Notes under the pieces: model-generated
What the model saw: only the letters and a program-made list of their open reading frames with translations
What the model was told of the DNA's origin: nothing
Databases searched by the model: none
Shown here: positions 17,585-24,994 of the stretch, one piece after another
How the letters are laid out: every line of letters starts with the position of its first letter
Position numbering within the stretch: position 1 is the stretch's first letter
Program-made: the position numbers and the translations under genes
From: a bacterium BRH_c32
GTDB taxonomy: Bacteria; Bacteroidota; Ignavibacteria; Ignavibacteriales; Melioribacteraceae
Direction: 5' to 3'
DNA: 64,000 nucleotides
Assembly (NCBI GenBank): GCA_001516025.1
Contig: LOEU01000004.1
Location: forward strand, 62,001 to 126,000

Positions 17585-18619
17585 ATGTGTGATAAAAGCG
17601 TAGTGATTAATCAGATAAAAAAAATGCCAAAATTTGAATTACATCTTCATCTTGAAGGTGCGTTTACTTTTGAATTCCTATTTGAATTAATAGAAAAATA
17701 TGGAGGTACTCCCGAGATAAAAACCATAGATGACTTGAAGGATAAATTTGTATTTAAAGATTTTAATAATTTTATAGAAACGTGGTACTGGAAAAATCAA
17801 TTTTTTAGGGAATATGTTGATTTCGAGGAATTAGCCTTTAATACATTAAAAGATTTGGCAAAACAGAATGTACTGTATGTCGAATTATTTTTTTCTCCGT
17901 GGGATTTTAATTCCTCAGGGTTCGAAGCGGAATTAATAACGAATTCAGTAATTCAAGGGGTAAAAAGAGGCGAAAAATCTTTCGGAATTCGGTGCAATTT
18001 GATTGCTGATTTAGTTAGGAATCATGGTGCAACTAATTCACTAAAACGTTTAGATGAGATTACACCTTTTATTAATAATGGAATAATAGGAATTGGTTTG
18101 GGCGGAAGTGAAAAAGAATTTCCTACTAATTTATTCAAAGAGGTTTTCATAGAAGCGAAAAAGAGAGGATTCAGAACAACAATCCATGCAGGGGAAGCAG
18201 CCGGAGCCGATTCAATTTGGGCTGCTTTATTAGATTGCAAAACCGAGAGGATAGGGCATGGAGTAAGGGCAATAGAAGATCCTATGCTTATAGATTATTT
18301 AATAAGGAAAAAAATTCCTCTTGAGATATGTATTACAAGCAATTTAATGACAAAAGTTTTTGATTCGATTGAAAATCATCCTTTCAAATATTTAGATGAA
18401 ATGGGGATAGTTGCAACTATAAATTCAGACGATCCTCCTATGTTCGGTTCAAACATTACGAATGAACTTATTCTGATCAATAAAGAATTTGGTTATGGAA
18501 TTAAGGAATTAGTTCGGTTAATGAAAAATTCGGTAAAAGCTGCATTTTTAGAAGAAAAAGATAAAAATATTTATATTAACGAATTAGATAAATTTTTACA
18601 TAGTGCATCTAACATATGA
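17585..18619 (+). CDS. add: Adenosine deaminase
   Basis: A 344-residue zinc enzyme converting adenosine to inosine and ammonia. Zinc and catalytic motifs are all present: ELHLHLEGAF (His20, His22), IHAGEAAG (zinc His, catalytic Glu nearby), ERIGHGVRA (catalytic His) and INSDDPPMF (zinc Asp). It starts one base after the NupC stop. With SAH hydrolase and NupC it forms a short adenosine module: release from SAH, import, deamination. Specificity within the ADA family (adenosine, deoxyadenosine or 5'-modified forms) cannot be fixed by eye. Confidence 0.92.
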   Translation: MCDKSVVINQIKKMPKFELHLHLEGAFTFEFLFELIEKYGGTPEIKTIDDLKDKFVFKDFNNFIETWYWKNQFFREYVDFEELAFNTLKDLAKQNVLYVELFFSPWDFNSSGFEAELITNSVIQGVKRGEKSFGIRCNLIADLVRNHGATNSLKRLDEITPFINNGIIGIGLGGSEKEFPTNLFKEVFIEAKKRGFRTTIHAGEAAGADSIWAALLDCKTERIGHGVRAIEDPMLIDYLIRKKIPLEICITSNLMTKVFDSIENHPFKYLDEMGIVATINSDDPPMFGSNITNELILINKEFGYGIKELVRLMKNSVKAAFLEEKDKNIYINELDKFLHSASNI

Positions 18620-18664
18620 TTTAAAAGATGTTGTTCATTAAGCAAATAATTAATCGGGAAAATT

Positions 18665-19291
18665 ATGTTTGGTCTTTCGTTATTAGAGCTGTTCGGTTAT
18701 TTAGGTAGTGTAGTTATTGCAATCTCTTTAATGATGAGTTCGATTGTAAAACTCAGGATTATTAATCTTACGGGTGCATTGATTTTTACTATCTATGGTA
18801 CTCTCATCTCCGCATATCCCGTTGCTGCACTTAATGGCTTTATAGTAATCGTAAATATCTATTATCTTTACGAGATGTTTACTAAAAAAGAATTTTTTGA
18901 AATATTGGAAGTAAACAATGATTCCAATTATCTAAACTACTTTATAAATTATCATAAAAAAGATATTCTTCTATTCAATCCTAAGTTTGATATCTCTGAA
19001 ATAAATAACTGGGTTACTTTTTTTATTCTTAGTAATTCAGTTGCTGCGGGATTAGTATTGTATAATAAAATTAACGAAGACAGTCTCTTTGTAAAATTGG
19101 ATTATGCAATTCCCGGTTATAGAGATTTCAAAATCGGGAAATATGTATATAATGAAATAAAGAAAGATAAAAGTATAAAGAATATTTACACCGCAGCGGG
19201 CAATGCAATTCATAATGCTTATCTAAAAAAAATCGGATTCATAGAATCCGAATTAAATTCAGAAAAAGTAATGTATATGAAAAACGATTAG
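18665..19291 (+). CDS. YgjV-like three-helix membrane domain fused to a GNAT-like domain
   Basis: A 208-residue two-part protein. Residues about 5-72 hold three hydrophobic helices: GYLGSVVIAISLMM, then LTGALIFTIYGTLIS and LNGFIVIVNIYYLY. This resembles the YgjV/SemiSWEET/PnuC triple-helix bundle. Residues about 85-205 are soluble and look like a GNAT acyltransferase: a VAAGLVLY strand, a LDYAIPGYRDFKIG strand-loop, and AGNAIHNAYLKKIGF, where GNAT proteins usually read NxxAxxxYxKxGF. It ends at the strong terminator that closes the cluster. A three-helix bundle would need to dimerise to form a transporter. Function is unknown; its position suggests a role with nucleosides or their products. 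Confidence 0.65.
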   Translation: MFGLSLLELFGYLGSVVIAISLMMSSIVKLRIINLTGALIFTIYGTLISAYPVAALNGFIVIVNIYYLYEMFTKKEFFEILEVNNDSNYLNYFINYHKKDILLFNPKFDISEINNWVTFFILSNSVAAGLVLYNKINEDSLFVKLDYAIPGYRDFKIGKYVYNEIKKDKSIKNIYTAAGNAIHNAYLKKIGFIESELNSEKVMYMKND

Positions 19292-19319
19292 TAGCCGTTT
19301 AATTACCGGCTACTTTTTT
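19291..19319 (+). terminator. Terminator closing the scavenging cluster
   Basis: GTAGCCG (19291-19297) pairs with CGGCTAC (19307-19313), followed by six Ts. The stop codon of the convergent epimerase gene (19299-19301) sits in the loop, so the plus-strand terminator is built into the 3' end of a minus-strand gene. Confidence 0.88.
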
Positions 19320-20642
19320 CCAATGCTCGATAAAAAATCTGCTTTCTTCATTATCAGAAAGCATATTTACGCAATTCATTAATGAACGACCGTTATGGTA
19401 AGTCCCTTTCCAGATGCTTCCTTTTGGTTCTTTTTTATAGAAGGGTTCTTTTTCGAGTGAACCCCAATACCAATCGCCGTTTTCATGATCGATTAAATAT
19501 TTTTTCACGTATTCCCATTCTTTAATAAAAAGTTCTGAATAGATTTTTTCATCGGGGAAAATTTTCGAAAATAGAAGTAGAGCATTAAGAGCCTCTGCCT
19601 GCTGCCACCAAGTTTTAGTATCTTTAATTATTGTACATTCATCATTTTCTTCAAAATAATAACCTTCATCGAAGAATCCGCCACTCTCATAATCCCAACC
19701 GTTCTTAATTGCGTGATCGATCATTTTCTTAGCGGTATTTAGAGTTGATTTGTCGTTTTCTATTCCTAAGGAATGAGAAGCTTCGAGCATAAGAAAGGCA
19801 GTCTCATAATCATGTCCGAATGATACATGATCTAATCTATAATTTTGTTCGCGAAATTCTTTGGGAGAATTCTTAAATGAAATCGGAGTCCAATCACGCT
19901 CAAAGAATAATTGAAGGTATCCTTTAGGGTGTGTAATAGTATCACGGATTAAAGTGAGCAAGCCATGAAGCTGCGTTTTTAATTTTTCATCTTTCCAAAC
20001 GTTATAGAGTTCGGTATATGCTTCGAGTAAATGAATGGATGAATTTTGGTCCTTGAATCCGCACTCGATAGCATCGGTGGCAAAAGTTTTATATTCACTA
20101 TTCTTATTGAATGGAGTTCCGTCAAGAGTAAGGAATTGGAAATATCCATTGTATTCGGAATCATAGGCATGATCCTCAATCCATTGAAAAGATTTTTTTG
20201 CTTGTTCTAGAACCGTATTATTTCTTGTTAATTGAAACAGAGCCGAAAGACCATAGAGGGCGAAAGCGTTTCCATAAGTTCTTTTTTCCGTTCCCCAATT
20301 TTCTTTATAACAGAGATCTCCGTTTCGATCACGAATCTGAAAATAACCTCCGAATTTTGAATCCCAAAATTTTTCCGATAAGAAATCGAATCCATGTTCC
20401 GCCATTTTATATAAATTCTTATCATCAAAAAATTTTGCGGCTTTTGAGAGTGTCCAAATATGACGTGCTTGAGTTACGATCATTTTTTCTTGTTCGGGCA
20501 TTAGTTTCATATCGGTGGTTAAATTAGTAAAATATCCACCAGATTCATTATCGATTACAAGCGGATACCACTTTGAGAGTAAATTTTCGCTTAAGCTTAT
20601 CATCATTTCATTTGCTATTTTTTTCTGTGTCTCTAAGGTCAT
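19299..20642 (-). CDS. AGE-family sugar 2-epimerase (cellobiose 2-epimerase-like)
   Basis: A 447-residue (alpha/alpha)6-barrel epimerase/isomerase. Histidine-bearing motifs of the family are visible: QARHIWTLSKAAKF, FGHDYETAFLMLEA and KGTYHNGRSLMN, plus aromatic substrate-site segments GGYFQIRD and WWQQAEALNA. Cellobiose 2-epimerases convert Glc- or Man-beta-1,4-Glc/Man disaccharides at the reducing end and take part in mannan breakdown. The nearby mannanases and beta-mannosidase favour that over N-acylglucosamine 2-epimerase. No signal peptide, so cytoplasmic. It is transcribed alone on the minus strand, divergent from the GH5 mannanase gene. Confidence 0.85.
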   Translation of the reverse strand: MTLETQKKIANEMMISLSENLLSKWYPLVIDNESGGYFTNLTTDMKLMPEQEKMIVTQARHIWTLSKAAKFFDDKNLYKMAEHGFDFLSEKFWDSKFGGYFQIRDRNGDLCYKENWGTEKRTYGNAFALYGLSALFQLTRNNTVLEQAKKSFQWIEDHAYDSEYNGYFQFLTLDGTPFNKNSEYKTFATDAIECGFKDQNSSIHLLEAYTELYNVWKDEKLKTQLHGLLTLIRDTITHPKGYLQLFFERDWTPISFKNSPKEFREQNYRLDHVSFGHDYETAFLMLEASHSLGIENDKSTLNTAKKMIDHAIKNGWDYESGGFFDEGYYFEENDECTIIKDTKTWWQQAEALNALLLFSKIFPDEKIYSELFIKEWEYVKKYLIDHENGDWYWGSLEKEPFYKKEPKGSIWKGTYHNGRSLMNCVNMLSDNEESRFFIEHWKKVAGN

Positions 20643-20781
20643 TATTACTCCCGAAGTTTATTCTCAAATTTTAATCTAAGTAAGTACAAAAATTGTGCTA
20701 ATAAAAATGAGATACAATAGAATTAGAATTAGTGAAAAGGAAAGGAAATACATTATTAAAAGTATTATGTTAATGATATGT

Positions 20782-20800
20782 TTTTATCAAAATGATAAAA
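20782..20800 (+). promoter_or_regulatory. Inverted repeat, candidate activator (UAS) site upstream of GH5 gene
   Basis: TTTTATCA-AAA-TGATAAAA is a perfect 8-base inverted repeat with a 3-base spacer, 62 bases upstream of the candidate sigma-54 promoter. A related TTTTATCA/TGATAAAA pair precedes the 24995 gene. Its centre is about 87 bases before the predicted transcription start, a normal place for an NtrC-type activator. Confidence 0.5.
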
Positions 20801-20850
20801 TTTATTAAAAGAAAAATTGTGAAATGGAGTATAATTTTATGAATTTTATG

Positions 20851-20868
20851 ACGGCACAGTTTTAGCAG
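20851..20868 (+). promoter_or_regulatory. Candidate sigma-54 promoter of the GH5 mannanase gene
   Basis: GG (20853-20854), ten bases, GC (20865-20866), within CGGCAC...TAGCA. This keeps the invariant -24 GG and -12 GC at the right spacing and differs from TGGCAC...TTGCA at two positions. The predicted start would be near 20878. Two sigma-54 activators are encoded in the same window. Confidence 0.5.
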
Positions 20869-20911
20869 AATAGAAAGGTTAATCACGATATCTGATAAAA
20901 TGAGGAAGCCA

Positions 20912-22729
20912 ATGCAAAAAAGAACATTTATTCTAATAACAATAATATTAAGCATGACTTTTGTACAATGTGCATCATCTCAGTTTTCCAATTACATAAC
21001 CAGGAAAACCGATAAAATCTATGACGGTGAAAATCAAGTTCGTTTCATCTCATTCAATATTCCGAATCTACACTACATCGAGGATTATCTTCCTTTTGAG
21101 GGGACTAATCCATGGCGTCTGCCGAATGAATATGAGATTAGAGACGGATTAAGAAGCATTAAGCAATTAGGCGGAAAAGTAACGCGTATTTATGTCCTTT
21201 CTGTTAAAAAAGATGGCGATACACCCGATATAATTCGACACGTCGAAGGACCGGGAAAATTCAATGAAGAGGCGTTCAAAGCTCTCGATTTGGTGATGAA
21301 AGTCGCTAATGAAGAGGGTGTCCGCGTAATAATTCCATTTGTAGATAATTGGCATTGGTGGGGCGGACCGAAAGAATATGCAGCCTTCAGAGGTAAAGAA
21401 AAAGAGGCATTTTGGACAGATAGAGAAATAATCGAAGACCTTAAAAAGACGATCAATTTCTTAATAAATAGAAAAAACAGTTATACGGGTGTATTATACA
21501 AGGAGGATAAGGCATTATTTGCATGGGAAACGGGGAATGAATTAGCTGCTCCTTACGAATGGACTAAAGAGATTGCCGCTTATATCAAGAGTTTGGATAA
21601 TAATCACTTATTGGTAGAAGGGGTAATTGCCAAAGATATTACTCCTGAAGCAATTGAAGATCCGAACCTCGATATTCTTTCGACACATCACTATGGCGAT
21701 CCTAAATACTCGATCGAAAAAATCACTTCCAACAAAAAAATGATAGCCGGGAAGAAACCATATTTTATCGGCGAATATGGAATTATTCCGACACAAAAAA
21801 TCAGAGAGATAACGGATACGATTATGTCTCAAGGGCTTGCCGGAGGCATGATTTGGAGCTTAAGACCACGTGAAAGAAGCGGAGGATTTTATCATCATTA
21901 CGAATACAATAACGTAGAATCATATCGATTCCCCGGATTTGCAAGCGGAGATTGGTATGACGAAAAAGCAGTACTTGAGATAGCTCGAGAAAAAGCGTTT
22001 CAGATAGATGGATTACCTCAATCACAATTGCCGATACCGGAAGCTCCGAATATGTTAGAAATTAAAAACGTTGGGTTGATCTCATGGCAGGGTTCCACCG
22101 GTGCGCAGTCTTATTCACTCGAAAGAAAAGAAGAATACGTAAATGATTGGGTTGAAATAGAGGCAAATGCCGATGATAGCAAATATCAGTACCGTCCTTT
22201 ATATAATGATAAAACCGCCGAATTCGGGAAACGATATTTTTATAGAATAAATGCTAAGAATGAATCGGGAGTTTCGGGATATTCTAATATAGTCGGTCCG
22301 GTGGAAGTAACAGAGAAAATGATTGTTGACGAGATGGAAAATTTCGATGAAGTTTTTCAGAAAGAAGGGGAATTAAAATTACTTGTAAACGAAGATATTC
22401 GTAAAGCAAAAGAGGATAGGAGTCGATTAACCGGAAAAGGCGGAAGCTATATAATATATCAAATTCCGGGCAATGCGGTGAAAATTCAAGTAGATTATTT
22501 TGTGTCCAAACCGGATAGTACAATTAGTTTATTAAAGGGAAGTTCGGTTGCGGATTTATCAGAATTTACACCGGGCAAAGAAGTATTCTCATTCGCTAAA
22601 AATGATTACGGATTCTTTGACGCAGTTCGTCTAACGGATGATATTCAAAGCGAAGGGACAAAATTTTTGAAAGTAGAATTAAATGAAGGCGTTCAAATAA
22701 GCAGAATAGAAATCACATACATAAAATAA
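20912..22729 (+). CDS. GH5-family endo-beta-mannanase, lipoprotein
   Basis: Cuts internal beta-1,4-mannosidic bonds. I chose ATG 20912 because GAGGA (20902-20906) is a well-spaced Shine-Dalgarno, while the upstream in-frame ATG at 20900 overlaps it. The 605-residue protein starts with a lipoprotein signal (FVQC, cysteine about residue 20). The GH5 TIM barrel covers about 35-375. FAWETGNEL holds the acid/base Glu and YFIGEYGI the nucleophile Glu. A fibronectin-III-like domain (about 385-465) and a C-terminal beta domain (about 475-605) follow. It is probably anchored at the cell surface or in the periplasm. The acetylesterase follows after 11 bases, so the two form an operon for acetylated (gluco)mannan. 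Exact GH5 subfamily not determined. Confidence 0.87.
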   Translation: MQKRTFILITIILSMTFVQCASSQFSNYITRKTDKIYDGENQVRFISFNIPNLHYIEDYLPFEGTNPWRLPNEYEIRDGLRSIKQLGGKVTRIYVLSVKKDGDTPDIIRHVEGPGKFNEEAFKALDLVMKVANEEGVRVIIPFVDNWHWWGGPKEYAAFRGKEKEAFWTDREIIEDLKKTINFLINRKNSYTGVLYKEDKALFAWETGNELAAPYEWTKEIAAYIKSLDNNHLLVEGVIAKDITPEAIEDPNLDILSTHHYGDPKYSIEKITSNKKMIAGKKPYFIGEYGIIPTQKIREITDTIMSQGLAGGMIWSLRPRERSGGFYHHYEYNNVESYRFPGFASGDWYDEKAVLEIAREKAFQIDGLPQSQLPIPEAPNMLEIKNVGLISWQGSTGAQSYSLERKEEYVNDWVEIEANADDSKYQYRPLYNDKTAEFGKRYFYRINAKNESGVSGYSNIVGPVEVTEKMIVDEMENFDEVFQKEGELKLLVNEDIRKAKEDRSRLTGKGGSYIIYQIPGNAVKIQVDYFVSKPDSTISLLKGSSVADLSEFTPGKEVFSFAKNDYGFFDAVRLTDDIQSEGTKFLKVELNEGVQISRIEITYIK

Positions 22730-22740
22730 AGAAATCAATT

Positions 22741-24792
22741 ATGAAAAAATATTTTTCGCTCTTAGCTATTGTACTATTATTAGTCAGTAATAAAATTTAT
22801 TCTGAACAAAATATCCGGCAAGAAGTGGAACGTGTGCAGAAGTCAGGACTTTGGATGCCGGCTGTTTTCTCCGATAATATGGTAGTTCAAAGGGATACTG
22901 AAGTACCGTTTTGGGGTAAAGGAATTCCCGGTGAGAAAATTGAGATTGAATCAAGCTGGGGAGAGAAAGGGAGTGCGATAATCGGCGCATCGGGCAAATG
23001 GGAAGCTAAGCTCAAAACTCCAAAAGCAGGCGGGCCTTATACTATTTCAGTAACAATGGCGAATGAAAAAATAACTTACAAAAATGTAATGTCGGGAGAA
23101 GTATGGGTCTGCTCTGGACAGTCAAATATGGAGATGCCATTAAGCGGCTGGCCTCCGAAAGACTTAATTGAAGGAGGCGAAAAAGCCGTTGCTAATTCAG
23201 CTTCAAGCACAATTCGTCTATTTCAGGTTACGCGAGCATATTCTACTCAAAAAGAGGAAGACTGTAAAGCAACTTGGTTAGAATCTAATCCCGAGACCAC
23301 TCCCTCATTTAGTGCAACGGCATATTTCTTCGGCAAAAAACTATATGATGAATTAAAAGTGCCTATCGGTTTAATTCATACTAGCTGGGGTGGAACTCCG
23401 ATTGAATCATGGATTAGTGCCGAAGCTCTCACAAAACTGGATAAATACAAAGATTTTAAGTTGAATTTGGAATCGAGCAAAGTCGATTTTACAAAATTGA
23501 TGAATTGGGTGGAATCACACAAAGTCATTTACGTAAGCGGTAAGCCCGAATTAGAAAAATTCAAGAATCTCGATTTTGATGATTTGGAATGTTCTAAACC
23601 CGTATATGATGACAGTAAGTGGCTAACTTTGAAATTGCCCACAACGTGGGAAACTACTAATATCGGCGAGTACGACGGCGTAATCTGGTTCAGAAAAAAA
23701 GTAGAAATTCCAAACGAATGGATTGGCAGAGAATTATCACTTGAGCTTGGTCCGATTGATGATATGGATATTACTTACGTAAACGGAGAGAAGGTTGGCT
23801 CTTATGAAACAGGAGGATTTTGGCAGACTCCACGAATTTACACTATCGCCAAAGAGTTGGTTAATTCAAATGAACTTACAATCGCCGTAAGGGTATTGGA
23901 TAATCAAGGCGGCGGCGGTATTTATGGCACAAAAGAGATGATGAAAATAAGCAATAAAGAGGGTGGCGAGCCGGTTTATATCTTCGGTAAATGGAAATAT
24001 TTATCTGTTGCCGAGTATCTCGGCGGAAGATTCTTTGTTTATGGTGCAAAAGGAGAGGAATATTTTAATAGACCAAAATCTACTATCAATCTTTCAGCTC
24101 ACACACCGACTGCGTTATATAATGCGATGATTGCGCCACTAGTACCATATAAGATAAAAGGTGCGATTTGGTATCAGGGCGAATCGAACGTGGGAAACGC
24201 AGCGGAATACACTCAATTAATGTCGATAATGATTAATAATTGGCGAAATGACTTTAAAAGCGGCGAATTTCCGTTTTATTACACTCAAATTGCTCCGTAT
24301 CGTTATGGAGTGGGAACAAACTCGCAATATTTACGAGAAGCACAATTAAAAAGTCTCTCAATTCCCAATACCGGTATGGCAGTTACGATGGATATCGGAA
24401 ATATCGAAAATATTCATCCCGGAAATAAAAAGTCCGTAAGTGAGAGATTAGCCGCTTGGGCATTAAATAAGGAATATGGAATAAATATTCCATATTCGGG
24501 ACCGATATATAAAGAGATGCGAATCGAGGGTGGGAAAGCAATTCTTTCGTTTGATTATGTTCAGGGTTTAGAACTTAAACCGATAGAAGGTAAAAATAAT
24601 TTCCAAATAGCGGGCGCAGATAAAGTTTTTTATGATGCAGAAGTAATAGTGGATGGAAATGAATTAATTATAAGCTCAAAAGAGGTAAAAGAACCGGCAG
24701 CAGTTCGCTATTGCTGGGGAGATATATTAGAGGGGACATTATTCAATCAGGATAGATTACCTGCCTCATCGTTTAGAACGGATAATTGGTAG
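22741..24792 (+). CDS. Sialate O-acetylesterase-like (SASA) carbohydrate esterase
   Basis: A 683-residue secreted SGNH-type acetylesterase. It has a signal peptide (ending IYSEQ), a short beta domain, then the SASA catalytic core opening with VWVCSGQSNMEMP (nucleophile Ser128). The core is interrupted by a GH2-like jelly-roll insertion (about residues 260-410: LPTTWE...DGVIWFRKKVEIP). The core resumes with GAIWYQGESNVGN and the catalytic Asp/His region NIENIHPGNK. Family members remove O-acetyl groups from sugars. In this operon, behind a mannanase, acetylated mannan or glucomannan is the likely substrate rather than sialic acid. A GATAA-rich regulatory region follows it. Confidence 0.85.
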   Translation: MKKYFSLLAIVLLLVSNKIYSEQNIRQEVERVQKSGLWMPAVFSDNMVVQRDTEVPFWGKGIPGEKIEIESSWGEKGSAIIGASGKWEAKLKTPKAGGPYTISVTMANEKITYKNVMSGEVWVCSGQSNMEMPLSGWPPKDLIEGGEKAVANSASSTIRLFQVTRAYSTQKEEDCKATWLESNPETTPSFSATAYFFGKKLYDELKVPIGLIHTSWGGTPIESWISAEALTKLDKYKDFKLNLESSKVDFTKLMNWVESHKVIYVSGKPELEKFKNLDFDDLECSKPVYDDSKWLTLKLPTTWETTNIGEYDGVIWFRKKVEIPNEWIGRELSLELGPIDDMDITYVNGEKVGSYETGGFWQTPRIYTIAKELVNSNELTIAVRVLDNQGGGGIYGTKEMMKISNKEGGEPVYIFGKWKYLSVAEYLGGRFFVYGAKGEEYFNRPKSTINLSAHTPTALYNAMIAPLVPYKIKGAIWYQGESNVGNAAEYTQLMSIMINNWRNDFKSGEFPFYYTQIAPYRYGVGTNSQYLREAQLKSLSIPNTGMAVTMDIGNIENIHPGNKKSVSERLAAWALNKEYGINIPYSGPIYKEMRIEGGKAILSFDYVQGLELKPIEGKNNFQIAGADKVFYDAEVIVDGNELIISSKEVKEPAAVRYCWGDILEGTLFNQDRLPASSFRTDNW

Positions 24793-24796
24793 TCTT

Positions 24797-24839
24797 TTAT
24801 CTATATGATAAGTTTTATCAAATTAATAAATTGATAAAA
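24797..24839 (+). promoter_or_regulatory. Clustered TTATC/GATAA inverted repeats, candidate activator sites
   Basis: TTATC (24797-24801) with GATAA (24807-24811), and TTTTATCA (24813-24820) with TGATAAAA (24832-24839, 11-base spacer). The second pair repeats the exact 8-base arms found at 20782-20800. Its centre lies about 93 bases upstream of the predicted start from the 24893 promoter. Confidence 0.45.
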
Positions 24840-24869
24840 TCAAGAATTGGTAAAAAAATTGAATAAACC

Positions 24870-24897
24870 TGCCATTATCAATAACTCGATAATGGCA
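24870..24897 (+). terminator. Hairpin after the acetylesterase gene
   Basis: A perfect 10-base inverted repeat (24870-24879 with 24888-24897) and an 8-base loop. There is no good T tract, so termination would be weak. It also carries TTATC/GATAA arms and overlaps the candidate promoter at 24893, so an operator role is possible instead. Confidence 0.4.
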
Positions 24898-24908
24898 TCA
24901 TATTTGAC
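24893..24908 (+). promoter_or_regulatory. Candidate sigma-54-like promoter of the T9SS CBM gene
   Basis: TGGCATC-ATAT-TTGA has the -24 GG and a TTG at the right spacing, but GA instead of GC at -12. TTGACA in the same place could alternatively be a sigma-70 -35 box. It lies about 87-102 bases before the gene at 24995. Confidence 0.3.
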
Positions 24909-24994
24909 ATATTATATAAGTATGCAATAAAGCAGATTAATCAAATTATTGATTATAAACTAAAACAATAGTAATAAACCTAATAGGAGGATTC

